From the IMG/VR virus record IMGVR_UViG_3300037963_003232, positions 14,487 through 45,007 of that record: a stretch of DNA of 30,521 bases; one strand, 5' to 3'. Below, piece by piece: positions 9,501 to 18,700 of this stretch (within the stretch, counting starts at the first letter, position 1; every line of letters starts with the position of its first letter). The notes under the pieces are model-generated. The model was not told where the DNA came from and ran no database searches. It was given only the letters and a program-made list of their open reading frames with translations. The DNA comes from a virus. The position numbers were made by a program, and so were the translations under genes.

Positions 9501-11134
9501 AAATCTGCAATAGTAAATACTCTTAAAGATTTAATACTTCTTTTATTCTCTGAGACACCATCAATATGAATAACTTCATTCTGTACAAATCTTCCAGAAT
9601 CTACTCTAATTTTTAAAGTAGTTGTTCCATCGCCATCAGAAATTGCATATCCAATAGCACCACTACTCTGTCCAACAACTCTAGATCCTCCTTTTATTTG
9701 ACTAGAGGATAATGATGCACCTAATGTAAACTCTGTATAGAAATTTATATCATATAAAAATATATCCCAAGGAGTTGTATTATTACTATAAGCACTATCG
9801 GATACTTTAAAGGTATAAACTTTTGCATCTCCAATAGATTCACTTCCAGCTGTTGGAGCTGAGTTAGAACCTCTTCTACGATCGTAAAAAGTTACAGTAT
9901 TTTTTAATGTAGGAGATCCATAAACATTATTTACTCTAAGAATATTTCCCATATCAAATGGGACTAGAATATCATCAATAGTTGCAGTGTCTCTTGTTTT
10001 TGGAACATCTATTACTGTACTAATAGTCTTAGTAATATCATATCCTTTAACATAGGCCTTTCCAGGACCTAGTGTTACACACATCATGTCATCAGATGGA
10101 TCATTCCCCATTGATGTTGTATCACCTTCAAAGTATTTTCCATTATTTCCTACATAATCATTTAATGAATTATTTACAGAAATATCAAATGGTTCTACAG
10201 TATAGTTTCCAGACTCATCATGTGTTCTTTTCGCAAGATAATCTCTAATCTTATTATAATTACTATCTACTTCTTGAATTTTTTCTAAAACACCGCCTCT
10301 AACTCTAAGTAACTCTACGAAATTAGTATCGTTGTATTCTCCAAGCGGTTTTTTTGTTAGAGTGAGTTCAATTTGAAATCTATCTGCTCCAGGTGATGAA
10401 AAATTATTAAATCCTTTTGCATTATCATAAAGAGATTTGTCAGATTTTGCAGTTACAATCTTTTCATTGACATTTAATCCAACTCTATATGAAGGAAACT
10501 TTGAATAGTAATCAAGAATTAATGTTTGTTTTAAAACAGATACAAAACTACCTCTAATGAAGTAAATGCCATTATCAATAGATACTGCAGATCCTGTTGC
10601 AGTTGCATCACTTGAAAGTAATGATGCAAATGGTGATCCTGCAGTAATAATTACATTATTAATACCATAAGAAATATCTTCAGTTGAGAGTAGAGACTCT
10701 CCATCTATAAAAGTTCCACCAGAAAGAGTATCACCAGACTCTAGATACTTTACATAGAGTGTGATATCCGAAATATCGTTATTTGGAAGTACAACATTTT
10801 TAATAACGGCACGCAATCCAGAAGCCTGTCCCTGAATTCTCTTACCAATAAATTTATCAATGTATTGTGAAATTTCAATTCCAAATGATGTTGGATTTAC
10901 TTTAACGGCACTATAAGCGGAGTCATAATGTATGCTTCCGGGTATAACTTTAGATCCTTCTTTAAATACATGACTGCCAAAAGATTCAATTTGATTTTGT
11001 AAAATCGATTGAATCGTATTTAATTCTCTAGACTGAATAGGTCTACCAGGATTAAAAAGAACCTTATAAAAATTCTTTTCAGCATCAAAATCATCAAAAT
11101 AAGGATTGATGTTAAAGTTTGTTTTTTGTGCCAT
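3572..11134 (-). CDS. Giant DUF4815-type virion structural protein (2520 aa)
   Basis: The N-terminus (INPYFDDFDAEKNFYKVLFN, then PGRPIQSRELNTIQSILQNQ and GSHVFKEGSKVIPGS) has the DUF4815 signature seen in large structural proteins of marine T4-like phages. Further family-like blocks are DYSRLVRVKGQPEPSRKLKV with DILDFRPRVTYFSG near residue ~1000, RRYTMRDIGSLETRISNLEE near ~1120, and DPLAQTFIVGN...YFQTVDPGNAPVTIQIRTTE near ~1680-1730. The C-terminus ends YPRFQDIRAIALA. Residues ~1643-1665 form an Asn/Val/Thr triplet repeat. SGA-type modules (GQASGLRAVI, GQSSGAIGYAI, GLSSNAVAQVV), a GxGY repeat pair near 1930-1990, and a VINNELVTY...VTRGTGGT module are shared with gp7 and gp8. It occupies the T4 9-10-11-12-wac position, so it is probably the outer baseplate or fibre-like organ, which is inference. 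No clear Shine-Dalgarno; it starts four bases after the gp8 stop. Confidence 0.85.
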   Translation of the reverse strand: MAQKTNFNINPYFDDFDAEKNFYKVLFNPGRPIQSRELNTIQSILQNQIESFGSHVFKEGSKVIPGSIHYDSAYSAVKVNPTSFGIEISQYIDKFIGKRIQGQASGLRAVIKNVVLPNNDISDITLYVKYLESGDTLSGGTFIDGESLLSTEDISYGINNVIITAGSPFASLLSSDATATGSAVSIDNGIYFIRGSFVSVLKQTLILDYYSKFPSYRVGLNVNEKIVTAKSDKSLYDNAKGFNNFSSPGADRFQIELTLTKKPLGEYNDTNFVELLRVRGGVLEKIQEVDSNYNKIRDYLAKRTHDESGNYTVEPFDISVNNSLNDYVGNNGKYFEGDTTSMGNDPSDDMMCVTLGPGKAYVKGYDITKTISTVIDVPKTRDTATIDDILVPFDMGNILRVNNVYGSPTLKNTVTFYDRRRGSNSAPTAGSESIGDAKVYTFKVSDSAYSNNTTPWDIFLYDINFYTEFTLGASLSSSQIKGGSRVVGQSSGAIGYAISDGDGTTTLKIRVDSGRFVQNEVIHIDGVSENKRSIKSLRVFTIADLKSVYDSSGTTNFFADSILDKVVPPGYSFGDTVSIVRVDDTEATLKSTKGFTGISSDTIVRYNIPGETEEIFNRVSAVNEFTLTLVPTDITAGVNLGRVPSGTDGNSGTIESVNFRIGSSSIKFPERSYLYSLLPNSNLASVDLEGSQLTFTSQAITNTTVSGNTLSISTTDFTLPGNSGNIKFDTFDPEKYSIIYADGTIQRLVDGQVIFSNNFTTATFNNIANKTLYAINATFIKSGIQSKTKVYKQSETLDVSLSKYERSGTDASSSNNDGLTYNRFYGLRVQDEEICLRYPDVVRVVAVYEAIDSDVTFDTLNFSSLYSVGDNILVGERVRGLSSNAVAQVVDKTTNGARIVHLNTEKFQLNEEVIFETSDLKAVIESTTPGSYKDITSSFNLEKGHKDEYYDYSRLVRVKGQPEPSRKLKVVFDRYHLDDSDVGDVYTVSSYISGDYGTTIPNVGKFGVRASDILDFRPRVTYFSGSTTSPFSENGRLFGSTPKVIITPNQASIISYDVYLPRIDKLFLDPSGAFAIEQGVPSLEPKQPKKNTDVLELASMVIPAYVYDTSDIRIDTIDNRRYTMRDIGSLETRISNLEEVTSLSLLEVNTQTLQIRDADGLDRFKTGFFADSFSNSSLINQTFSRCEVDLLAGELTPVRSQNVIPYKILTKENISSETFDSSKNYELLDSRVKKSGQVVTLDYNSVDWHEQVLATRSENVNPFHVIQYVGDIRLNPFRDIWVRTVQLSDNTIRHTLSLNLESNIDTQRTNLHNAGGATAGDQGLGENQFRDTFLNLNMATTSIDTQTTTSSDRDIASSIERTFVDSKKDLFMRSRNTQFSSSNLKAFTRYYPFLDGFGNIDITPKLVEVTKDILLTDNGTNGVFEVGERIQVWNDGNFIMSFRLAASNHKSGPYDDPILTYDVNPYNKNEVVPSGYNQSSTILNIDTLSLSDDGNGELYGGYLVKRALLIGESSQSTAYVKDIRLVSDNYGDIIGTFFIRDPNAVPAPPLRVSTGSKTFKLSSSPQNSDGVVGSNEISSAEATYVSEGTVNSFQNTIRITDLSANLTTNNNIRTQTLTATRGESIGTIDTPTPIQNFITQEFNTTNVTNVTNITRVTNNINQITEQQRYRDPLAQTFIVGNTRTLNSLPDGNGNDEKGAFLTGLDLYFQTVDPGNAPVTIQIRTTEFGTPTLTVIGDPVTLRPTDRVNGTTTILRDNVSTDGTVATHIDFPYPIFLPPNDEYAIVLLAPESDEYRVFTARMGEKTLNTSTLPDVESVRYTRQFAIGSLFKSQNGSTWTADQYEDLKFKLYKAEFTESEGILYLGNADLSRSNSYERNLTPNPLTILPRKLKVGIDTITDAGLISTLSPGRKIGEAGSGAKSFVSGIVESRGSQASGVGIDTGGSGYSGSSTNVSTFNITGNGSGLTVDLSVTSGTVTGATVNSVGRGYQIGDVVGITTSGTGSLSGNGARLSVTADGNSIDTLYITQAPQSFTVGKNLAYYDGGSSIGLGLTNIVSSATYDGYYTGDYMKVNHFDHGMNSSNNVLKISGVTPDTSVVKMTSDLSRTAQAISIDSNDISKFETFEGQAVSSTNPGYLVINNELVTYTSATGSEIGGVTRGTGGTVAVAHASGSSIQKYEVGGVSLRRINTIHDIADTGLDLDSYYIKVPSGATNREGDDVGLSRSIDSATYGQILSFNSETSVGGGNIFISENVIYDTVNPLISAIIPGASAQVTAQVRTITATSVSGSEVSFVDQPYTDVVLNRPNNLNSLRMIASKPNADEFLTDIPRNRSSILGLRLATADYKLSPMVFIDNISAEYSKHRINNPISDYVQDNRTASISDDPHEAMYISKTVRLQQPSNTLRVLVNANRSESADFRVMYSLIRPEVRSASPNFEMFPGYDNLGVDLDTDGYLDVLDPSKNSGLPDVYTPSTTENQFLQHEYTAANVGPFIGFTIKIVMSSTEMNRYPRFQDIRAIALA
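6155..6205. repeat. Short tandem repeat (ATTAGTTAC) coding an Asn-Val-Thr run
   Basis: Two perfect 9-base copies at 6179-6196, flanked by degenerate copies. In the coding strand they give repeated Val-Thr-Asn (NVTNVTNITRVTNNINQ) in the DUF4815 protein. This looks like slippage-derived expansion of a linker, just before the DPLAQTF module. It is a protein-level linker and not a regulatory repeat. Confidence 0.6.
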
Positions 11135-11137
11135 TTT

Positions 11138-12706
11138 TTAAAATTCTAGAATAATTTTGATATCTTCTTTTTGTCTAGAGTTCCTTGTTACCAAGGGTCT
11201 GTTATCAATAAAAATAATATCGCCAGATGTTTTATTTATTTCAGGATTAGCAAGACCATTTGTAATATTAACGTCTAGATTTATCAAAGTATTGTTTACC
11301 GTGGTAGTAATACCTGTAAAATTGGTATTAATTGTTCCAGTAAAGTTACTATCATCACCAGTTATATTATTAGTTCCACTGAATCTTAATGGGGCAGATT
11401 GCGATCTAGCACCAACATTGGAACTATCTGTCAAATCGTAAGTTGTTTCATTATAATATAATGATCTATCTTGGAAATATTTTAAAATTTTTGTTGTTTT
11501 ATCATATGATGCAACGTAGCCTCTTGCGGTTCCACCTGTTACGGATTGGGTAATCCTTTCACCAATAATAGGATCTCCACTTACTGAATTAAGTTTTAAT
11601 GAATAAGTTCCTGTAAAAGTAGACGCTGTGTAAGAATCTGTAGATATAAATTTAGTTGGATTCTTTAAAATACCAATCTGAGCAAATTTGCTATCTATTG
11701 GAAAGTCTTTAGTAGAATCATCAAATCTATTATATACAAGAACTTTGTCTGCACCTAATTCTCTATAGATATCATATCCATGACCTCTAGATGGTGGGAT
11801 AATTGGAACTAATTTTGCAGGAACTGCATAGGTTTGTTGTAACTGAAGAGAACTTAAATCTACAACTGCATAGGTATATCCAGATCCTCCAGAAGTTACT
11901 GTAGTTTTAGTAATCTGGTTATTTTCATTCACCTCAATAAAGACTCTTGCACCACTACCATCACCATAAATATCTACCTCACCAGATCTATATCCACCCT
12001 CACCTCTATTTTCAATATAAACAAATTTTATTTGATTATTATTTAAGGTAGAGTCACCATTATTCCTAATATTTGCAATTTGAGTTGAGGTAGAAGTACT
12101 CCACTCATTTGGTAATGAGATAAATTCAGTAGAATCAAACTTGATAATATCGCTAGGAGGAACTGTAAACAAATATTTCCAAAGATATCCATCAGACGTT
12201 CCTGCAGCCGATGGTTCTAAATCGGTAAATGTTGGTTCATGTTGTGACTCATTTCCGCTAGTATTAATTCCACTAGATCCATTACTAATACAAACGTAAA
12301 CCTGGAAGCTTTCATTTATAACATAATAATTAGAATCATATAACCTATTTCTATCCGTAACTACCGTTGGATTATTTACACTATAATCATGACGATACAT
12401 ATCATATGTTCTACCTTGTTTCCATTCAATTTTTCGGATACAACGCCTAACATTCTGAGGAATTATTCTTTTTCCATAAAGAATTGTAGATCCATAATGA
12501 CTCAGATAATCAAAGTTATCTATAGGATTTGGTAAGGATGAATTCGCAGTTGATCCATCATCCCAATTAGTATTTCTACCATATCCTGCAGTTGCTGGAT
12601 TTGCCAACCCAACAAACATATAGTAGAAATCAGTCTCATTAGTTATAGAATCTACAAATGTATTTGTAGTCAATATTCTAAATTGATCTGTGACAAACGC
12701 AGACAT
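11138..12706 (-). CDS. 8: gp8-like baseplate wedge protein
   Basis: Homologue of T4 gp8, a baseplate wedge subunit of about 334 residues; this one is 522. Both ends fit. The N-terminal region has Q.R..TTNTF, then FYYMFVGLANP, and in the middle DGYLWKYLFTVPPSDIIKF, close to the T4 gp8 run GYVWEYLFEIPP as I remember it. The C-terminus IDNRPLVTRNSRQKEDIKII resembles the T4 ending (ENRPPI...Q.EEINILF). The extra length comes from a GxGY repeat pair at about residues 229-285 (RGEGGYRSGEVDI and SGGSGYTYAVVDL) and an SGA-type module near 375-410 (IGERITQSVTGGTARGYVAS). A perfect T4 late promoter lies just upstream, and the gene follows gp7 as in T4. In T4, gp8 joins the gp7 wedge complex early in assembly. 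Confidence 0.88.
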   Translation of the reverse strand: MSAFVTDQFRILTTNTFVDSITNETDFYYMFVGLANPATAGYGRNTNWDDGSTANSSLPNPIDNFDYLSHYGSTILYGKRIIPQNVRRCIRKIEWKQGRTYDMYRHDYSVNNPTVVTDRNRLYDSNYYVINESFQVYVCISNGSSGINTSGNESQHEPTFTDLEPSAAGTSDGYLWKYLFTVPPSDIIKFDSTEFISLPNEWSTSTSTQIANIRNNGDSTLNNNQIKFVYIENRGEGGYRSGEVDIYGDGSGARVFIEVNENNQITKTTVTSGGSGYTYAVVDLSSLQLQQTYAVPAKLVPIIPPSRGHGYDIYRELGADKVLVYNRFDDSTKDFPIDSKFAQIGILKNPTKFISTDSYTASTFTGTYSLKLNSVSGDPIIGERITQSVTGGTARGYVASYDKTTKILKYFQDRSLYYNETTYDLTDSSNVGARSQSAPLRFSGTNNITGDDSNFTGTINTNFTGITTTVNNTLINLDVNITNGLANPEINKTSGDIIFIDNRPLVTRNSRQKEDIKIILEF

Positions 12707-12724
12707 TTTAAACCATTTTTTTAC

Positions 12725-12732
12725 TATTTATA
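12725..12732 (-). promoter_or_regulatory. T4-type late promoter (TATAAATA) before gp8
   Basis: An exact match to the T4 late promoter TATAAATA on the minus strand, in the 33-base gap between the gp7 stop and the gp8 start. The gp8 ATG lies 19 bases beyond the promoter box, so the leader would be near 13 nt and A-rich with no strong Shine-Dalgarno. It shares ATAAATAGTAAAA with the promoter at 3206. A separate promoter here lets gp8 and the DUF4815 gene be made without reading through 13 kb of gp7. Confidence 0.8.
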
Positions 12733-12739
12733 CTTGTTA

Positions 12740-15700
12740 TTACGATGATCTGCTAATTAAAGCACCAGTCTTTCTCAATCCATTATTGGATCCTTTTCTC
12801 TTCACTAATCCATATGTCCCAAGACCAGATACAGTGTAACTAGTTACTGCAAACGATACTGGATTAGATCCTCTACTAAATCCACTAATTTTTCCGAAGG
12901 AAAACTTACCAACGGGAGATAATGCTGTTCCTGTAATTCCATCCACAAGATCGCCACTTATATTGGTAGTGCTTAAGATATTACAGGTTATTATACCTGT
13001 GTTAGTATCAATATATTGAACTTTATATACACAATCTAATGCAGTAGTTCCAATACCAACTGTATCAGTATCATTAAAATCGATGGATGTAATTCCCTCA
13101 CCTATTGAGGTTCCGTAAATATAAATTGGTTGGCCAACACTTATATCACTGTAGTCACCTTGATTTTTGGTAGTTTCTCTTAATTGGAATGATAAAGCAA
13201 GTTCTGCACCACCAATACCTGGAGTCGTACCAATACCAAGAATATTTCCATAGAGTCCAACAACTACATCAGCATTAGTAATTCTTTCCTCATTATATTC
13301 TGGAAAATCTACTACAACTTGAGGTGGATTTGTGGATGTATATCCAGAACCTGGATTTACAATATCAGCAGAAGTTATTACTCCATCAGTTATTGTAACT
13401 GTTGCTGTTGCAGTGCTTCCAACACCAACAGAACCTCTTGATAATGTCCCAAAGTTAAATGTAGTTTCAATTTCAGTTGTATTTGTCGATAATTTTGAAA
13501 TCGTTACCAATCCAACATTCCCACCGGGATTAGAAATTTCTAATACTGTTGTACCTGAAAGAATCAAATCCTTAGTTATGGAATTAACAGAATCTCCAAT
13601 GTTAATATTATTATAATTTTCGACCAGAATTTGATTTGAATTAATTCCAACAGACCCTGTAGTTGTTGCAGAATATGTGTCTGGAGTACCAATTCCAACA
13701 GAGTACCAAGATCTATCATCTCCAATACCAATTATTGGATTTGAAATCTTAACTCTTGCTGCAGAAGTATATCCAATACCAGCATCTACAATATTCAATT
13801 GAGAAATAGTTCCTGCAGCAGAAACTGTTGCTGTAATAACTCCAACTTTATTATTAATTTGATATGGAATTAAATCAATATCAATTGGTTTAGATGAAGC
13901 CTTTTCTTCATAATTAAATAAATTTGCATTATCAACATATAGTACAGTATCTGTAGTATTTAAATCTGATATAATTTTAGCAGTTGGATAAATTTGTGGT
14001 TCAACTGCTTGTCTAGATTTTGAATAAGTTATTTCATTAATAATTACATCCTCTCTCTGTTTTATCCAATCTACAGGTTTGTATACATTATCATTAATAC
14101 CATCACCAGTATACAGACTAGTTTCAACAATATCTGAAGCAACAATATCAAATACCATTCTTGGATCTTGAGCAAGAGTATTATCATCAATCTTATTAAT
14201 TTTTAGAATATCACCAACTTTGATTGTTTCATTCACATCAATTCTACTAGAGTCCTCACCTCTAGTTCCAACATAGAAGAATACTTTAACATCATCATTT
14301 GGTTTTGGTGCTGTAGTGAATCTAAATGATGACCCACCATTAAACTCATAAGCATATCCAGGTTTTTGAAGTATTCCATTAACAAAAATTACTAATAGAC
14401 TGTTAAAATCAATATCTAAAGAGTCTGAATTTTCAGTATCTTTTTGGAAAGAAAGCAACTCAGTTTGATAATATAGGGGATACTGCAATCTCTTACCATT
14501 TTGATATGGTTTAAGATCATCAATTCTGTTCAATTCTCCAAATTGCCATGCAGCAACAGAGTCTTTATAAGTATCAAGAACATATAATTGGAACTTTTCG
14601 AGTGGTTCAGATAGACTCTTATCGGTTACTAGACCAACTACAGTAAGTACATCTCCATTTTGGAATCCATAACCCTCCCTAGAAACTTCAAATTTTGAAA
14701 CTTCAAATAATGTAGATCCAACACCTACCCTGTTCAATGCGGGGCCAACATCTACACTTACTCGCATATTTACACCAACTTCAGTAGTCTGACCCACTCC
14801 AAGTCGTGAAACACCAATAACCTCAAGATTGCCATAAGATGGATCATCAATATCTAATATTGGTTGTGTATAATTAGAACCTGCAGAAGAAACTGTAAAT
14901 CCTAAAGTTCCACCAGCACCAACAGTCACGTCAATTTCACCGCCAGAACCCACCATAGATCCTACATTTACAGAAATAGTGTCACTTGTATATGAGGTAA
15001 TAGCGGTTGCAATGCCTGCGGCAGGATCAGTTGCTCTTGGATATCCAATTTCTCTTACATGAGAATCTGAAGAGCATGTGAAGTATATTGAACCAGTTGT
15101 TAGTGTTACAAAATCACTATCAGTCAGACCATGATTTTCCATAGTAAGAACCATGACACCAGTCGTAGGTTCATAAGTTGCAAACGTTGGTGTAAAAGTA
15201 ACACTACTACCCTGAACACCTACAGATTCATCATTAGTTCTCACAAATTTGTGCTCGTAATCTTCAGCAGCGTCTCTTAAAGATACCGATACTGGACTTC
15301 TGTATCCAGAACCTTCAGTTAAATCAGAATACCAAGGATAAACCGTACCATATCCAACATAATAATGTTCTAATGTGGATATTCCAACGTCAACAGTTAC
15401 TGTAGTTGCTCCTATACCAATAATGTCGCGTGGTTTGTCATCATCAAGTTGTGGGAATGAAATGACTGTACCATTTCCAGAATTGCATGTAAATGATAAT
15501 CCAACAAGTCTAACATGATTAACTTTTGGTTGTACCAGTTTATAGATTTCTGACTCTGTACTCACAATTGTCAAAGTTCCATTTTCATTATCATATTTTG
15601 CCGTTGTAATTGCAACAGTATCTCCACTAGTTCCTCCAACGCTAACTACATTTTGAATCCCACCAAGAGAATCTTTCTCTAATCTAACTTTAGCACCAAC

Positions 15701-18700
15701 TAAAGGAGCAAAACCTAGACCAGCACTAGATCCAAGAGAAACAATAATTCCACCTCTAGGTAATTGGTTTTGGTTAACATCAGATTCTGAAATTTGAGTT
15801 TTTCCATTTGATGTTGTAACGCCGGTAAATGTTATCGTAGTTATTCCAAGAGAATCATTAGAAGAAAGTTTAAAATTAAAGTCTGTAACATTTTCTGTTT
15901 CGGGAGTTTGTAGAATACCATTTAAAAATAGCATTCCATTACCTGATGTAGTTCCCAATCCAACTGTACTAACTCCTAATGTTTTTAATTCAAATGAAGT
16001 GGTTTTGCCATCAAAATCATCTGAAAAATCATCGTAAATATCATTAGTACTATAATCTTTTCTTAAAAAGGTTCTTCCTTGGAAAGTTGCTCTTGCTCTT
16101 AAAAGATTTCTTTCATCCTTAGATGCTAAGTCACCAATATTTCCTCTTGGAGGATTCGTGAAATGTAATTCATCACCAACAATATTGTAAGAACCTCTAT
16201 ATAAGTATGCAACATCGCCAAGAGTATGTGTTGTTGCTGCACTACCAACAACACCTCTTTCAACAGAAACGATATTTTTATCACCACTGAAATATAATAT
16301 TGGGCCTTTAGATGTAGTACCGATTCCAACATTAGAAATTTTCATATATTCATCATTCACCTTAAGAATATCTTGAGGTCCTAGTGATGAAATTCCAGTT
16401 AAACTAAAGAAACTATCAGCAACACCAACATTCACATCAAGATTGTGAGTAATTCCAGTGTATAATAATGGATATTGTGCTAAATCATTGACTGTAATCA
16501 AAGTTTTTTCATTCTTCACATACATCTCAAGCATATGAGCATTACCTTCACCAAGATCTGATGGATTAAATGTTATCTGAGTTTGAGTCTCTGCATTAGA
16601 TGTGCTTGATGCTATTTGGAATGTATTATTATCAATTTTAATAGCATAAACCTCAGTTGGAAGATCAGTATTAGAACTAGTCTTCATAGCACGTTTGCCA
16701 ATACCAATAAACGTGGATCCTGGTGTGTAAATTAGTCTTTCACCAGTGCTGAAGAAATGATTATCTATATTGAATGTTCCAGTTGCTGGATCTAATATAT
16801 CCGAATCTGCAGGATCAAATGTTTTGGCATAAATTGGAGTACGTTCATACTCCAATCTAAAATTAGTTCTATCAATATTAGGAGAATTGACACCAAAGAA
16901 TTTTGCTACGGATTGAGTTTCTAAGAGATTTCCATATTGCAATGGTTGTGGTTTATTCAATTCATCTAAGAAACTATAGAACTTATAATCTAATTGAGTA
17001 ATTTGAACATCAGAGTTACTATATTCAGTATTTCTTTCAAAACGTAATTCTAAGTTTGCACCATTTATGACTGATGTAAATTCTCCAATTGTATCATAGT
17101 TGTCACTTCTTCCAGAAGAAACTACAGGTGATTCGACAATGTAAGAATCAGTACCGTCATGTAAATTAATAATTTCATGAAAATCAATTTTATCATTAAC
17201 AGCAACTCTAACAAAAGATTTAATAGAAGAAAAATTATCTTTTGGATATGTTCTTGTTGTGGTAAAACCAGTTTCAGTTCCAGTAGAAATAACTGAATTG
17301 TCTATAATTGCAGTTCTTTCAGATCCTGCAGACTGATTTTTAGTTAAGTATCTGTAAGTACTAGTTCCGCCCGCATAATCTCCAAAAGCATAAGTTTTTG
17401 TATTTACACGTACAGACGATCCATCTAAAGACTGGAAATATAGTTCAAGATTGGAACCGCTCTTTTCAGCTGACAAAGTTCCAATACCTACCAGAGATGA
17501 TATATCATCTTCAGTAGATTCAAAATCATATTTTGTTTCAATAACATTTGTACCATCATATATTGTAGTCATTTCTACATACTCACTTGTATTAAAAGTG
17601 AGATTTTCAATATGAGCTTCTGTAAATAGTACATTATATTCGGAAGCATCAAATGTGTTTAGAACTACTTTATCTGTAGTTGCTAAATTAGTAGTGTCTG
17701 CAAAAATATTAACAGAACCAAAACTTTGTGAACCTTGATTATCAACAGAAGAACTAGTTGTACTTGAAAGTATCTTTATCTCATAATCAAAATCAGCAGT
17801 ATTTTCTGGAATAAATTGTAAATTTAAAAGTCCAACATCATTAGTAAACATCTCTAAAGATGCATAATGTGAAGGCTTTGAATTAACTGCTTTATTCGAG
17901 TGATTTGATTTGGATATAAAGTATACGTTTGCACTTCCATCATAAAGAGCAATAACTTCATTAAATTGTATATGATTATATGTTTCATTATCTATGGATT
18001 TTGTTTGCACTAAAAACTTATAACAGGATCTTCTTTCAGGCAAACTCTTAGCAATAATTTTAGAATCAAAGGATTCATCATCAGAACTAGAGAACTGACC
18101 AGCAATATTGTCTATATTTAAAACTCTATTAGTCTCTGCTCTAAAGAAATCTGATAGTTGTATATTTTTAAACTTGATAAATTTAGAAGTATCATTAACA
18201 GGATCTTCATCCAATACATTATCAAAGTTTTTAATAACATCAACTCTACTCTGTCTGATGAAAGATTGAATGTTTTCTAAAATGCTATCTTTCGCTCTAT
18301 TATCAGTTACTCCAGCATCTGTAGCGATTCCTGTAATTTGAGTATCTGCAAAGTTCTTTGTACCGATTGGGTGTACGGTAGAATTTACAGGTTCTTTAAT
18401 TTCATCCCAAGTTTTTTCACTTCTTATTGTATATGATAAGTTTTGATAATAATCATTATCAGCAATGAATTGAGTATCAGAATTAAGTTTTCCAGATTCT
18501 CCAACCCACCCATAATCTCTTATAGCTGATGCTTCAATAGTAAATTGTCCACTTATAGAGTCAAATGCATCAATTACTGCAATAGTGCCTGATGAAAGTC
18601 CTTTTACAGTATCACCAACAAATACATCTGAATCTCCCAATAACTTAACATAATTTTTATTAGACTTAGTTATTTTTAAATCACTATTTACATATATTCC

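Noticed and set aside
11221-11235. TATTTATT strings inside coding DNA (also near 25887) as extra late promoters
   Set aside because: They are inside genes far from any start and AT-rich DNA produces such strings by chance.
13000-16000. Recurring ccaataccaac-like strings that look like dispersed repeats or CRISPR units
   Set aside because: Spacing is irregular and they encode the repeated VGIG/GIGT turns of gp7; no constant repeat-spacer pattern is present.
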